Numbered from the stretch's first letter, positions 41,040-50,444 are shown. The stretch: 64,000 bases of DNA from Calditrichales bacterium MX18-03 (GCA_021083345.1 JAJGRE010000001.1:930001-994000); one strand, 5' to 3'. Notes: a model not told the origin generated them from the sequence alone. Translations and numbers: made by a program.

Positions 41040-41142
41040 TGTTATTTTGCTTCTCTTTTAACGCAAAATATTACATATTTGTATCTTTTACCCGCTTTCT
41101 AAGACGCAGTTTAATTGAAAGAGAATACAATTTGAAAAAGTG

Positions 41143-41150
41143 AAACGTTT
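41143..41150. promoter_or_regulatory. LacI-type operator 2 (AAACGTTT)
   Basis: GTGAAACGTTTAGC, 13 bases downstream of the -10 box, where a bound repressor would block initiation. Confidence 0.75.
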
Positions 41151-41162
41151 AGCTTTATAACT

Positions 41163-41191
41163 ATACTAACATTATTTTCCCATTGAATCAA
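41163..41191 (-). promoter_or_regulatory. Promoter of the sugar ABC operon
   Basis: Minus strand TTGATT (41186-41191), 17 bases, TAGTAT (41163-41168). The fucI promoter has the same two hexamers and spacing. Confidence 0.7.
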
Positions 41192-41200
41192 TACATTAAT

Positions 41201-41231
41201 AAAAAAAACTGTATTGATTATCACAATACAG
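41201..41231 (-). terminator. Terminator of UroD-like gene 2
   Basis: CTGTATTG/CAATACAG 8-bp stem followed on the minus strand by T8. A second, imperfect copy of CTGTATT-TGATAAT lies just upstream (to about 41253). Confidence 0.75.
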
Positions 41232-41271
41232 CTATTCATTATCATAATACAGTTTTAGCCTTTATGTCTAA

Positions 41272-42399
41272 TCAAATCTGACTCTCGTACCGGCATTCTC
41301 TGCAGGCCTCCGCAAAGGCCGTAAGGTTTTCAACAGGGGTATCGAAAAAATGGTCACTGGCTGAGCATATATAACCTCCTTCATATCCAACCGTCTCAAA
41401 AAGCCGGAATACGGCTTTCCTGATTTCGTCTTTTGTACCGCTGGTCAAGGTGTTGTATTGGTCGATGCCGCCGATACAGGCAATCCTGTTACCGACTTTC
41501 CTTTTGAAATCCCAGGGCTCCTGGTTGCCGCCAATACTCCTGGGCGCCAGTGTTTCAGAGGCATCGGCATGATTTGCCACGATCAGCTCCTCAATCCCAT
41601 AGGTTCCCCCGCAAGTATGGTAAGTGGTTTTAAATCCCAGGCTGTGTAAAGCATCATGCATCTTCCTGTCGTAGGGCATGCAAAATTCCTCATGCAGCTT
41701 TGGGGAAATCAATGTTGTGGAGGAAGCACCGCCTCCGGTTTCTATCAGATCAAACCTTGCACCCTTCAGGGATTCGATGAACTGCATTTTCTTATCCAGC
41801 AACAGCTTCAGAAGGGAATGCACCCACTCCGGCTCATCAATGGCTTTGAGAATCAGGTCGTTGATGTCCATCAGACAAGCCGCATGCTGCCAACAGCCGG
41901 CCTGGTCACCCCATACGAAGCCGCGCAATATCCCCCTGTCACCCAGCTCCTCGTATTTTTTTGCTACCGGCTCCAAATTCAATTTGGGTACCGGCATATA
42001 CTTTCTGATCAGCTCAATATCTTCATCCTTCTTGATCAGATATTCGGTTATCCAGGTTGTTTTGCTGTTCCCGGCTGTTTTGTAGGTCAGAACGCCCTCC
42101 GGTGTGAAGATCTTGTGATTAGTAACACGGTTTTCCGGATGATTGCTGACTATTTCAGGCTCATCCTTCCAGGTGGGTGTATTCAGTTTGGTGAAATCGG
42201 CATCTACCAGCCAAAACTGTGCCATATCCTCAAAGTACTGTATCTGCGCATCCATGCCGCATTGCTCAAAGGCTTCAATGTCGCTGATGCCACCCATGTA
42301 CCTGTTCAGATGATAGCCCTGCCATTGATGGATGCTGACCGGCAGACGGTCCGGTTTTTCCCTGTTCAGCGCAAGCATCATGCGTTCCTTGGACTTCAT
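41272..42399 (-). CDS. UroD-superfamily protein 2
   Basis: 375 residues; start at ATGAAGTCC, 7 bases after GGGGAGG. The N-terminus KERMMLALNREKPDRLPV is typical of the MtaA-like branch, and TYHTCGGTYGIEEL near residue 250 carries the H-x-C-G segment. It stands alone between a terminator and a divergent AraC regulator (42578), its likely controller. The substrate is unknown; a methyltransferase or lyase acting on a plant-derived compound is possible but not shown. Confidence 0.75.
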   Translation of the reverse strand: MKSKERMMLALNREKPDRLPVSIHQWQGYHLNRYMGGISDIEAFEQCGMDAQIQYFEDMAQFWLVDADFTKLNTPTWKDEPEIVSNHPENRVTNHKIFTPEGVLTYKTAGNSKTTWITEYLIKKDEDIELIRKYMPVPKLNLEPVAKKYEELGDRGILRGFVWGDQAGCWQHAACLMDINDLILKAIDEPEWVHSLLKLLLDKKMQFIESLKGARFDLIETGGGASSTTLISPKLHEEFCMPYDRKMHDALHSLGFKTTYHTCGGTYGIEELIVANHADASETLAPRSIGGNQEPWDFKRKVGNRIACIGGIDQYNTLTSGTKDEIRKAVFRLFETVGYEGGYICSASDHFFDTPVENLTAFAEACRECRYESQI

Positions 42400-42435
42400 A
42401 AACAAGCCTCCCCAAATACATAATATTATTATCCA

Positions 42436-42464
42436 TTGACATTAAGATATGGATTATTTAACAT
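42436..42464 (+). promoter_or_regulatory. Promoter of the first AraC-type regulator gene
   Basis: TTGACA (42436-42441), 17 bases, TAACAT (42459-42464), 114 bases before the start codon. Confidence 0.55.
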
Positions 42465-42577
42465 TAAATATAGCATTTATAACATGATAAGCACATGAAC
42501 AAAAACATGATAAATATATATAATATTAGCTTATATACCGGAGGCCATTCTGTTGGATAGAAAAAGGGGGGGGCATC

Positions 42578-43408
42578 ATGATAAGCGATTTGAATCTGAA
42601 TCTGCAAAGCGGGGGCTTTCACCACTGCACAGCCGCATGGAGCGCTGGAGCCTCTGCCAGAAACCGCTGTTACAAGCTTTATATCCCGGTGAAGGGTGAA
42701 GCGTTCCTGGTCATGAATGATAGAACCTGGACCCTCAGACCGGGACATGCTTACTTGATAAACGGTTTCAATATCCAGCGGCAAGTATGCCGGGATTTTA
42801 TGGACGTATATTGGGTGCATTTCTTTCCTGAGTCCCTTTTTTTCAACTACTGTCTCAGCAGCATCACCGATTTCTGCAGCTGGCGCATTGAGGACATCCC
42901 TTTGAAGGAGGATGACTATGCCTTGATACCCAGGCTGTTTGAAAACCCCGGCTCAGAAGATAACCGCGTTGCACCCAATGCCTCTCTTGCACTGACCTGC
43001 AAAATCACATCCATTCTGCTGGATTTGATAGGCGATCTTGTTGAATGCAGGGGTGGTGAGGTAAGCGAAGAGTCCTACAAGCTCTTTCTCAGGCTGAAGC
43101 CGGCCATTGATTTCATGAACAGCAACCTGGGCAGGAAGCTCACCTTGAAGGAAATATCCGGCCAAGTAAACCTGAGTCCTGTCTATTTTCAGAAGCTGTT
43201 CAAAGCCAAGCTCAATATCACACCCTATGAGTACCTTCTGGAAAAAAGGCTTTATGCTGCACGCCGCTGCCTTTCGGAAACCGACCGCTCCATATCGGAG
43301 ATAGCCGACGCACTGGGCTTTTGCAATCAATTTCATTTTTCCAGAACATTCAAGCGGTACTTTCTGGAAAGCCCCTCCAGATACCGGACGCAGCACAGTG
43401 TCCCATAA
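42578..43408 (+). CDS. AraC-family transcriptional regulator 1
   Basis: 276 residues: an N-terminal cupin-like sensing domain (about 1-150) and a C-terminal double helix-turn-helix (about 175-275), with LTLKEISGQVNLSPVYFQKLFK and the second helix in SISEIADALGF. Start ATG behind a G-rich ribosome site. It diverges from the UroD-like gene 2 and converges with UroD-like gene 3, so it probably senses a sugar or related effector for one of them. Confidence 0.88.
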   Translation: MISDLNLNLQSGGFHHCTAAWSAGASARNRCYKLYIPVKGEAFLVMNDRTWTLRPGHAYLINGFNIQRQVCRDFMDVYWVHFFPESLFFNYCLSSITDFCSWRIEDIPLKEDDYALIPRLFENPGSEDNRVAPNASLALTCKITSILLDLIGDLVECRGGEVSEESYKLFLRLKPAIDFMNSNLGRKLTLKEISGQVNLSPVYFQKLFKAKLNITPYEYLLEKRLYAARRCLSETDRSISEIADALGFCNQFHFSRTFKRYFLESPSRYRTQHSVP

Positions 43409-43447
43409 AACAAGGTGAGCCGGACCATTGGTCCGACTCGTCTTGTT
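43409..43447. terminator. Bidirectional hairpin between AraC 1 and UroD-like gene 3
   Basis: AACAAG, GAG and GGACC on the left pair in order with GGTCC, CTC and CTTGTT on the right: an imperfect 14-bp stem with small internal loops between two convergent stops. Confidence 0.65.
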
Positions 43448-43459
43448 AATTTGCTTCCA

Positions 43460-44518
43460 TCAATAAATGCCGTACTCCGCTGCGGTATCATACATAGCCA
43501 GCACATTTTCAACCGGCGTTTCCTCCAGGAGGTAATCATGGCTTGGCGATAAGATGAAACCGCCGCCGGGCATCATGACCGTCAAGACCTCTCTGGTCTT
43601 CTCCCTCACCCATTCCGGTGTCCCATCTATGAGGACATTGTGAGAATCAATGCAGCCATTAAAGACCATGATGTCGCCATAGTGCTTTTTCAGTGCTGCC
43701 GGTTCCATGCCGGCTGCGTCGGGCTGAAGGCTTTGCAGTGCATCTATCCCTGCCTCTGCCAGGCAGGGGATCAGGGGTGCGAACCCACCGCAGCAGTGGA
43801 GCATCACTTTGAGTCCATATTGGTGCCCCAGGTCTGCCAGCCTTTTCAAATGAGGCAGCAGGAACCTTCTGAACAGCCGCTCCCCGACGATGGGACCTTT
43901 CTGGCTGCCTAAATCATTCCCGATAAAATAGATGTCAATGACATCACCAGCCGTTTTGAATATATTCTCACTGACTGCTGCGTAATAGTCCACGATATGC
44001 CCCAGCACTGCATCGACTATCTCCGGTTCCTCGTACATCTTGACCAGAAGCTCTTCCATACCCATCATATCGATTGCATCATGCCAGAAGGGCGACCAGT
44101 CCCCTCCGAGAATGGCATATTCGCCTTTCCACTTTTCTGCGTCTTCTCTGATGTATTCTGCGCTTATCCAGGTCGGGTCAGGCCAGGGGTAGGCGTGAAC
44201 TTCTTCCAGTGTTGCATTGGCCAGCGGGTGGTTGATGGGCTGCCCGTACCCGTAGCCATGCCGATCGATGCCGAAAGGAGAGCGATAGGTGACGCCCGCA
44301 GGCAGGTTGTAATCCGGCGCGTGCTCTTTCGGGCCTGCATATACCCCATAGACTCTTCTGAAATCATCACCGAACCTTTTATAAACACTTTCTGCATCCG
44401 TCAAACCGAGATGCACCATCGCTTTTCGAATGAATTCAGGTGATGCGCCGCACCACACAGGAACGCGGTCAGGCTGCCTATGCTGGAATGCAAGCATCAC
44501 TCTTTCCTTGGAGGTCAT
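43460..44518 (-). CDS. UroD-superfamily protein 3
   Basis: 352 residues from ATGACCTCC, 9 bases after AAGGAG; an ATG two codons earlier is also possible. KERVMLAFQHRQPDRVPV at the N-terminus and MLHCCGGFAPLIP near residue 240 mark the same MtaA-like branch as the other two copies. It diverges from the second AraC regulator. Three such paralogues around one sugar system suggest a shared chemistry rather than haem synthesis. Confidence 0.75.
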   Translation of the reverse strand: MTSKERVMLAFQHRQPDRVPVWCGASPEFIRKAMVHLGLTDAESVYKRFGDDFRRVYGVYAGPKEHAPDYNLPAGVTYRSPFGIDRHGYGYGQPINHPLANATLEEVHAYPWPDPTWISAEYIREDAEKWKGEYAILGGDWSPFWHDAIDMMGMEELLVKMYEEPEIVDAVLGHIVDYYAAVSENIFKTAGDVIDIYFIGNDLGSQKGPIVGERLFRRFLLPHLKRLADLGHQYGLKVMLHCCGGFAPLIPCLAEAGIDALQSLQPDAAGMEPAALKKHYGDIMVFNGCIDSHNVLIDGTPEWVREKTREVLTVMMPGGGFILSPSHDYLLEETPVENVLAMYDTAAEYGIY

Positions 44519-44658
44519 TAACATCAACTCCTTAAGCAAATTTTGCGGTATATCCCTATTGTATATGAAAGTCCTTTTTGATAATTGCCATAATACGTAA
44601 GAAAATTGACATATTGCGTAATGCCCTATATGATGAAAGGGAAAGCAAGGTGATTTTT

Positions 44659-45573
44659 ATGAATGAAAAGCTGGTTTCCAACACCGGCTGTATTGTGGGA
44701 ATGCAAGTGGAGGAGAGTTTCGGTAAATACGGCATATCCTGCCGGGTAGGCGCTTTCTGCAATTTTGATCTGAATCAGATATCCAACCAGCTCCACCAGC
44801 ATAATTGCTATGAACTATGCATTGTCACCTCAGGCTCCGGCCTGTTTATTCACCGTGACAGGAAATATAAGCTGGAGGAGGGCGATGTATTCATGGCTGA
44901 CCCCTACACCGTCCATGAGGTGCAAGCTAACCGGCTGCAAAACCTGCAATTGATTTATTTCTTCCTTGAAATCAAGGGCAATGAGTCGCTGCGTATCAAA
45001 GGCCGCCAGGACCGGATCCTTCATGCCTTCATCAGTGGCCACAAAGTGCTTGCCCCTGCCCAGAAACACCTTCTGTCCTATTTCGTTTTTATTGAGAGCT
45101 ATCACGTGTCAAAGAAAAGCAGGAGCTTCGGTATAGAGCAGGCCCTGAAAAATCTTATTCTGGAAAGCCTGGAGGCCTTATCGACCGAGGGTGACCACCT
45201 TTCCAGCCCACAGGCAGTGGCATGCAACACCCTGGAGCTTTCCCTGGATTTCATCGACAATAACCTGAACCGGCAGATCAAGCTGGAGGAAATCGCAAAG
45301 CATGCCTGCACCTCCTGCCGCAACCTGCAGTTTCTATTCAACAAACATCTGGGAAAAACCGTTATTGAGTATATAAACGAAAGAAAAATCGCCCTGGCCG
45401 CCCATTACCTGATACGCCAGTTCAGCGTTCACGACACGGCGAACCTGGTGGGCATAGACAGTCCATCGAGATTTACCAGACTTTTCAAGAAATACAAGAC
45501 TGTAACCCCTAAAAAGTACCAGCAAATACATGCTACCAATGAAAAAGGTTTTGGCAGGCGGTTAAATTGCTAA
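44659..45573 (+). CDS. AraC-family transcriptional regulator 2
   Basis: 304 residues from ATG at 44659 behind AAGGTG; an upstream ATG adds 27 residues without support. N-terminal cupin domain with HQHNCYELCIV near residue 38 and EEGDVFMADPYTVHEV. C-terminal helix-turn-helix pair from IKLEEIAKHACTSCRNLQFL. It diverges from UroD-like gene 3 and lies 70 bases upstream of the LacI-type regulator. Confidence 0.88.
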   Translation: MNEKLVSNTGCIVGMQVEESFGKYGISCRVGAFCNFDLNQISNQLHQHNCYELCIVTSGSGLFIHRDRKYKLEEGDVFMADPYTVHEVQANRLQNLQLIYFFLEIKGNESLRIKGRQDRILHAFISGHKVLAPAQKHLLSYFVFIESYHVSKKSRSFGIEQALKNLILESLEALSTEGDHLSSPQAVACNTLELSLDFIDNNLNRQIKLEEIAKHACTSCRNLQFLFNKHLGKTVIEYINERKIALAAHYLIRQFSVHDTANLVGIDSPSRFTRLFKKYKTVTPKKYQQIHATNEKGFGRRLNC

Positions 45574-45579
45574 ACGTTT
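45572..45579. promoter_or_regulatory. LacI-type operator 3 (AAACGTTT)
   Basis: GCTAAACGTTTCAC, 12 bases upstream of the -35 box of the LacI-type gene; overlaps the end of the AraC 2 gene. Suggests autoregulation. Confidence 0.7.
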
Positions 45580-45591
45580 CACTTTTTTTGT

Positions 45592-45620
45592 TTGACTTCC
45601 TTGCATGAATGCTTTAATAT
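45592..45620 (+). promoter_or_regulatory. Promoter of the LacI-type regulator gene
   Basis: TTGACT (45592-45597), 17 bases, TAATAT (45615-45620), 23 bases before the TTG start. Confidence 0.6.
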
Positions 45621-45643
45621 CTATTTAGGGCAGGTGATAGAAA

Positions 45644-46660
45644 TTGGGCGCAACCATAAAAGATGTCGCTAAGCTATGCGGTATTTCCATTGCAACTGTT
45701 TCAAAATATATCAATGGCGGCAATGTGACCAAGGAAAACAGGAAAAACATAGAAAATGCCATCAAGCAGCTGGATTACCGGGTGAATACCTTTGCCAGAG
45801 GCTTGAAGATGAACCGTTCCATGACCATCGGCGTGCTTGTGGACAGCGTAACCAATACCTTCTACACCAGCATCATCTCGGTTATTGAGGATTGCCTGCA
45901 TCCCAAGGGATATAGCAGCATCATATGCGAGACCAAGGAAAGTGAAGAGATTCAGGAGCAAAAGCTTGAGTTTCTGGTCAACAAAGGTGTGGACGGCATC
46001 CTGATCTTCACAACGCACATATCTGCCGAGCTCCTGAATACCTATATCCAGAAGGGTGAGCACATCGTTGTCATCGATAGTGTCGTTAACGGCGTAGACT
46101 GCGATTTTATAGCCACTGACAATATATCCGGTGCATACCAGGCTACCGAACAGTTTATTTTGAAAGGGCACAAGCGAATTGCCATTATTACAGGCGAAGA
46201 GAAAAACTTCTCCGCGGTGGAACGCCTTAAAGGGTATAAGCGGGCACTGGAGGATTACCGTATTGAACTGGATGACGGTCTGGTATACCAAAGCTCGTAT
46301 AATCTGAACGGCGGTTATAATTCCTTTAAGAATATGGTATCCGATGCCAATAATCTTCCAAGCGCCGTGCTGATTGCTAATTATTTCATGACCATCGGCG
46401 CTGTGATTGCCATAAATGAAGAAAACATCAATATTCCCGAAGACTTATCGGTCATTTGCTTTGATGATCTGGAGCTGAGCAATGTGTTTAAACCCAGGCT
46501 TTCCTCCATCAGCCAGCAAACGGACGAAATGGGAAAAAGAGCTGTGGAGCTGCTGCTTGAAAGATTGGATGGCGATATCAAGGAAAGCAGGATTATCCGG
46601 GTTGCCCCCAAAATCCTGATTACCACTTCAATCAAGAAGATGGATAATGATAGCCAATAG
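45644..46660 (+). CDS. LacI-family transcriptional regulator
   Basis: 338 residues with a TTG start behind AGGTGATAG. The N-terminal helix-turn-helix reads TIKDVAKLCGISIATVSKYI. A periplasmic-binding-like effector domain follows (about 60-330), with the usual GVLVDSVTNTFY and CFDDLELSN. LacI proteins bind palindromes with a central CG. Five AAACGTTT sites occur, at its own promoter, the ABC operon and the fucI-rhaB operon, making it the probable regulator of all three. The effector is likely an intermediate of fucose or rhamnose breakdown. Confidence 0.9.
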   Translation: MGATIKDVAKLCGISIATVSKYINGGNVTKENRKNIENAIKQLDYRVNTFARGLKMNRSMTIGVLVDSVTNTFYTSIISVIEDCLHPKGYSSIICETKESEEIQEQKLEFLVNKGVDGILIFTTHISAELLNTYIQKGEHIVVIDSVVNGVDCDFIATDNISGAYQATEQFILKGHKRIAIITGEEKNFSAVERLKGYKRALEDYRIELDDGLVYQSSYNLNGGYNSFKNMVSDANNLPSAVLIANYFMTIGAVIAINEENINIPEDLSVICFDDLELSNVFKPRLSSISQQTDEMGKRAVELLLERLDGDIKESRIIRVAPKILITTSIKKMDNDSQ

Positions 46661-46677
46661 CAGTTATAAATATGATT

Positions 46678-46720
46678 AAAAACGTTCATTCTCAGGCTGT
46701 GACTGAGAATGAACGTTTTT
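46678..46720. terminator. Bidirectional terminator between lacI-type gene and kinase gene
   Basis: Perfect 18-bp stem (AAAAACGTTCATTCTCAG) with a 7-base loop, followed by T on the plus strand and by TTTTTAATC on the minus strand. Confidence 0.9.
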
Positions 46721-46724
46721 TTGT

Positions 46725-48215
46725 TTAAGCTTTTGAAATGCGGAGGTACCGCTTATACAGCGCTTCCCATCTGCTGTCTCTGACCGGCTTGTATTCCGTT
46801 ACGTCGAAGGAGTTCTTGATGATCTGTTTCCCTTCCTCCCTGTCTTTCACCAGGCCCATTGTCTGTGCTTGAATGATGATGTTTCCGATGGCAGTGGCTT
46901 CAACGGGTCCCGCCAGTACGCGCTTGTTTGTTGCTGCCGCTGTCAACTCACATAGCAGTTTATCTTGTATGCCGCCGCCAACCATGTGGATGGCTTCAAT
47001 TTTCCTTGCCGTAATTTCTTCAAGCTTTTCAATAGCCCACCTGTACTTCAGCGCCAGGCTTTCTTCCACACACCGGATGATTTCTCCCACAGACTGCGGA
47101 ACCGGCTGGTCAGTCCTTCTGCAGAATTCCCTGACCTTTTCCGGCATACCGCCCGGTTCATAGAATAATGGATCATCGGGGTCGATAAAGCTTTCCCCGC
47201 CCTTTTCACTTGCCGCTAATGCCACCATTTCAGCAAAATTAAAGGACATGCCCTCCAATTCCCAAGTTCTTTTGCATTCCTGTACGATCCATAAGCCCAT
47301 AATGTTTTTCAGAAGCAGGACCTTGTTGTTGACTCCGCCTTCGTTTGTGAAGTTGTACCGGTATACCTTGTCATTGATGATGGGTGCATCATTTTCAATT
47401 CCAAGCAGAGACCAGGTGCCGCTGCTGATGAATACATGGCTGTCGCCCTCGGCTGGAACAGCAGAAGCGGCAGAAGCCGTGTCATGGCTGCCCACAGCTG
47501 TTATGCTGACAGGCTTGATGTTCAATTCCCTGGAGATGCGGTCTCTCAGTGTCCCTATGACCTCACCAGGCTGGACGATCCTGGTGAACAGGTGCCTGGG
47601 GATATTCAGTTTTTCCAGGATCCCTTCATTCCAGTTTTTTTTGTCGTAGCTATACAATTGGGTCGTAGTGACCTCTGTGAATTCCGATACCTTTTCACCC
47701 GTCAGCATATACGCGATCAAATCCGGCATCAGCAGAAGCGTATCTGCAAGCTGAAGCTTCCGGTCGTTGCCTTGCACCATGGCCAATAGCTGATAAATGG
47801 TATTGTAGCTGGCGAACTGAAGCCCTGTTTCGTTGAACAGTACTTCCTTGCCGATGTGTTCAAAACATTTCTCCATCATATTGACGGTCCGGTCGTCCCT
47901 GTAATGATAAGGATTGGACAGAAGTTCCCCTTCCTGATCCAATAACCCGAAGTCAACACCCCAGGTATCGACGCCCAGACTTTTTATGTCATACCCCAGG
48001 TTCTTGCATTTCAGCAGGCTTTGCTTGACTTCATGGCAAAGCCTTAATATATCCCATTGCAGGTGGTTCGAAAATATGACAGGATCATTGCTGAACCGGT
48101 GGACCTCTTTCAATGTCAGCCTGCCGTTCCGGATCTCCCCTGCGATGGCGCGCCCGCTGCTGGCCCCAAAATCAAAAGCCAGCAGCTGGGGGCTGAAGCC
48201 GTCCTGCTCTCCCAT
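46725..48215 (-). CDS. rhaB: Rhamnulokinase-family sugar kinase (RhaB-like)
   Basis: 496 residues of the FGGY kinase family. The N-terminal phosphate loop is LAFDFGASSGRAIAG, then LGVDTWGVDFGLLD near residue 80; the second ATP motif MVGGGIQDKLLCELTAAA is near residue 400. Closest to rhamnulokinases, which phosphorylate L-rhamnulose and, in Clostridia with FucI, often L-fuculose. The start ATG lies behind GGGAGGG; an ORF extension of 36 codons is unsupported. It follows the fucose isomerase gene in one operon. Confidence 0.85.
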   Translation of the reverse strand: MGEQDGFSPQLLAFDFGASSGRAIAGEIRNGRLTLKEVHRFSNDPVIFSNHLQWDILRLCHEVKQSLLKCKNLGYDIKSLGVDTWGVDFGLLDQEGELLSNPYHYRDDRTVNMMEKCFEHIGKEVLFNETGLQFASYNTIYQLLAMVQGNDRKLQLADTLLLMPDLIAYMLTGEKVSEFTEVTTTQLYSYDKKNWNEGILEKLNIPRHLFTRIVQPGEVIGTLRDRISRELNIKPVSITAVGSHDTASAASAVPAEGDSHVFISSGTWSLLGIENDAPIINDKVYRYNFTNEGGVNNKVLLLKNIMGLWIVQECKRTWELEGMSFNFAEMVALAASEKGGESFIDPDDPLFYEPGGMPEKVREFCRRTDQPVPQSVGEIIRCVEESLALKYRWAIEKLEEITARKIEAIHMVGGGIQDKLLCELTAAATNKRVLAGPVEATAIGNIIIQAQTMGLVKDREEGKQIIKNSFDVTEYKPVRDSRWEALYKRYLRISKA

Positions 48216-48234
48216 ACGGAACCCTCCCTTTCTT

Positions 48235-48267
48235 ATTGAATAGGAAATTATAGATTTCCTATTCAAT
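48235..48267 (-). repeat. 14-bp inverted repeat between fucI and rhaB
   Basis: ATTGAATAGGAAAT and ATTTCCTATTCAAT around TATAG, just upstream of the kinase ribosome site. It could be an mRNA stability hairpin or an operator. Confidence 0.5.
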
Positions 48268-48371
48268 AAAAATTTATATTTGACTGCACGTGACAAATAT
48301 TCCAATTGCATTGGAAAGGTCACTTGTGCTTCAAATGCGGCGAAGCCGCCTTTGTTCCATTACCCCTGTAC

Positions 48372-48404
48372 AAAGAAAGTACTGATGTGATCAGTACTTT
48401 CTTT
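48372..48404 (-). terminator. Hairpin after fucI
   Basis: Perfect 15-bp stem (AAAGAAAGTACTGAT) with a 3-base loop; strong enough to end transcription or to reduce expression of the kinase gene. Confidence 0.7.
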
Positions 48405-48426
48405 CATTTAATCTATGTACTTCGGG

Positions 48427-50214
48427 CTATTTACGCCCGTAAAGGGGGCCAAAGTTCTCGCAGGCCCTGTAGTCGGCCGCTTCCAGGTCCGCAGTGCCAA
48501 AGGCATTCCAGGTGCTGGGCCTGAAGACCTTTTCTTCCGGGACATTGTGCATGCACACGGGAATCCGAAGCATTGACGCAAGTGTAATCAGCTCCGCACC
48601 GATATGGCCGCAGCTTATAGCGCCGTGATTGGCACCCCAGTTGCTCATGACGGAATAGACATCCTTGAAGGCACCCTTCCCAGTCAGGTTGGGAACAAAC
48701 CAGGTGGTAGGCCAGGAAGGGCTGGTTCTTTTATCCAGAACACTGTTTATATCCTCCGGCAGATCCACGGTATAACCCTCTGCGATCTGCAGCACCGGAC
48801 CCAAGCCGTCAATCAGGTTCACCCTGGACATGGTAACCGGCATATCACCCTTTGAAAGGAAGCAGGAAGAGTATCCGCCGCCCCTGAAGTATTCATATTC
48901 CGCCGCATCCCAAGCCGTTGCCTCCAGGCATTTTTTCATTTCCTCCTGAGTGATCTCCCAGAAAGGCTTCATTGCAGGTTTTCCGTCCTTGGACTGCTGT
49001 CCTGTGGCATCCAGCGTTGTCGCCCCGGAATTGATCAAATGGATGATTCCGTTCTCCGCCATTCCTGTAAGCGGTTTTCCCGTTACACGTTCCACCGCTT
49101 CCGGACTCCAGTAGGTCCTTACATCCGAGAATATCTGCGACGTATTGGTCAAAAGGTGTCCGAACAGCATGGCGACACCGTTCAAGCTGTCGTTTTCAGT
49201 AGCCACGACAAAGGCTTCCCTTATGCCGTTCCAATCAAAGGATGAGCACAGCATGGCTTCCAGGAAATCGCCATTTGGGAAATGATCGGTCCATTGCCTT
49301 TGTCCCTGGAAACCGGCAGCAATGGCATTATGGCCTTCGCTTTCCTCTACAAAGCCCATTTCCGCAAGCCTGGGATTTCCAATCATCAGGTCCCTGACAA
49401 TCAGCGTCATCTTGACAACGGTTTCCCAGTCTTTATCCTTCTGCTCCCGGGTCTTGACATATTCAGGCTTATTGATGTCCTTGCCCTCTTTGCAGTTTTC
49501 TCTGGTCCATTTTAATGCCTTCTCGAATTCGGCTTTATCATATATGCCTTCTTCCATCCTTCTGACCAGCTCCGACATATCCACATACTCGTTCCGCATA
49601 CCCAGATACTTCTGGAAGAAAGCCGGGGATACCACCGATCCTGCAATGCCCATGGACACGCTGCCTACGGACAAATAGGACTTGCCCTTCATCATGGCTA
49701 CAGCCAAGCCTGCCCTCGCAAACTGCAGCAGCTTTGTCTTTACGTCTTCCGGGATGCTGCTGTCATCGACGTCCTGCACATCATGGCCATAAATGCCGAA
49801 AGCCGGCAAACCTGATTGGCTATGACCTGCAAGGGCTGCTGCCAGGTATACGGCACCGGGTCTCTCCGTTCCGTTGAATCCCCAGACCGCTTTGGGCATA
49901 GCCGGATCCATATCCGTAGTTTCCGTTCCATAGCACCAGCATGGCGTAACGGTGATCGTTAATCCGACATTTGAATCTGCAAACTTTTGGGCACATTTTG
50001 CCGCCTCAGCCGCACCGCCGATGGTGGTGTCCGCAATAACGCATTCCACCGCTTCGCCGCTGGGGTACCGCAGATTCTCCTTTATCAGCTGTTCCAACAT
50101 TCTGGCCATATTCATTGTCTTTGCTTCGAGAGATTCCCTGACGCCTTTTCTGCGTCCGTCTATAGTGGGCCTGATCCCGATTCTTGGCAAGGTTCCGATT
50201 AATCTACTGCTCAT
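48427..50214 (-). CDS. fucI: L-fucose isomerase
   Basis: 595 residues, the size of FucI, which converts L-fucose to L-fuculose (and D-arabinose to D-ribulose) with Mn2+. Conserved parts include [15 protein letters not shown] near 85, [15 protein letters not shown] near 350 and the C-terminal [13 protein letters not shown] with a metal ligand His. Start ATG behind AAAGGAGG. First gene of an operon with the RhaB-like kinase, under two LacI-type operators. No fuculose-1-phosphate aldolase is in this window. Confidence 0.93.
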   Translation of the reverse strand: MSSRLIGTLPRIGIRPTIDGRRKGVRESLEAKTMNMARMLEQLIKENLRYPSGEAVECVIADTTIGGAAEAAKCAQKFADSNVGLTITVTPCWCYGTETTDMDPAMPKAVWGFNGTERPGAVYLAAALAGHSQSGLPAFGIYGHDVQDVDDSSIPEDVKTKLLQFARAGLAVAMMKGKSYLSVGSVSMGIAGSVVSPAFFQKYLGMRNEYVDMSELVRRMEEGIYDKAEFEKALKWTRENCKEGKDINKPEYVKTREQKDKDWETVVKMTLIVRDLMIGNPRLAEMGFVEESEGHNAIAAGFQGQRQWTDHFPNGDFLEAMLCSSFDWNGIREAFVVATENDSLNGVAMLFGHLLTNTSQIFSDVRTYWSPEAVERVTGKPLTGMAENGIIHLINSGATTLDATGQQSKDGKPAMKPFWEITQEEMKKCLEATAWDAAEYEYFRGGGYSSCFLSKGDMPVTMSRVNLIDGLGPVLQIAEGYTVDLPEDINSVLDKRTSPSWPTTWFVPNLTGKGAFKDVYSVMSNWGANHGAISCGHIGAELITLASMLRIPVCMHNVPEEKVFRPSTWNAFGTADLEAADYRACENFGPLYGRK

Positions 50215-50270
50215 AATTGACCTCCTTTACTCTATCTATTGCTCAATCTTCATATGGTCCCCCGATAATT

Positions 50271-50278
50271 AAACGTTT
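50271..50278. promoter_or_regulatory. LacI-type operator 4 (AAACGTTT)
   Basis: AATTAAACGTTTCG, 57 bases upstream of the fucI start codon; same flanks as operator 1. Confidence 0.65.
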
Positions 50279-50436
50279 CGTCTCTTGCTTTTTAAAATGC
50301 CGCTTCTCAAAAAGCGGCTATTTTTTGCATAATAAAGGTCTGATTCTTAGATGTATCGTCTCCTGTTGTCCGTTGTGCACCGTCCTTACGGCTTCTGTAT
50401 TTCACGCTTCCACAACAATTGCCCAAATAAAAAGCG

Positions 50437-50444
50437 AAACGTTT
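50437..50444. promoter_or_regulatory. LacI-type operator 5 (AAACGTTT)
   Basis: GCGAAACGTTTAGC, 13 bases downstream of the -10 box, the same position as operator 2. Confidence 0.75.

Larger units (their letters stand above)
40953..41271. other. Regulatory region of the sugar transport operon
   Basis: About 320 bases without a gene. It holds the operon promoter, two AAACGTTT operators 111 bp apart, and the terminator of the UroD-like gene 2. Confidence 0.7.

Noticed and set aside
42464-42820. Minus-strand frame of 118 codons overlapping the AraC 1 gene
   Set aside because: It overlaps a clear regulator and its composition is low-complexity; no support for coding.
34759-44518. UroD-like genes as haem biosynthesis (hemE)
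   Set aside because: Three paralogues with HxCG segments lie in sugar-regulated positions and no other haem genes are nearby.
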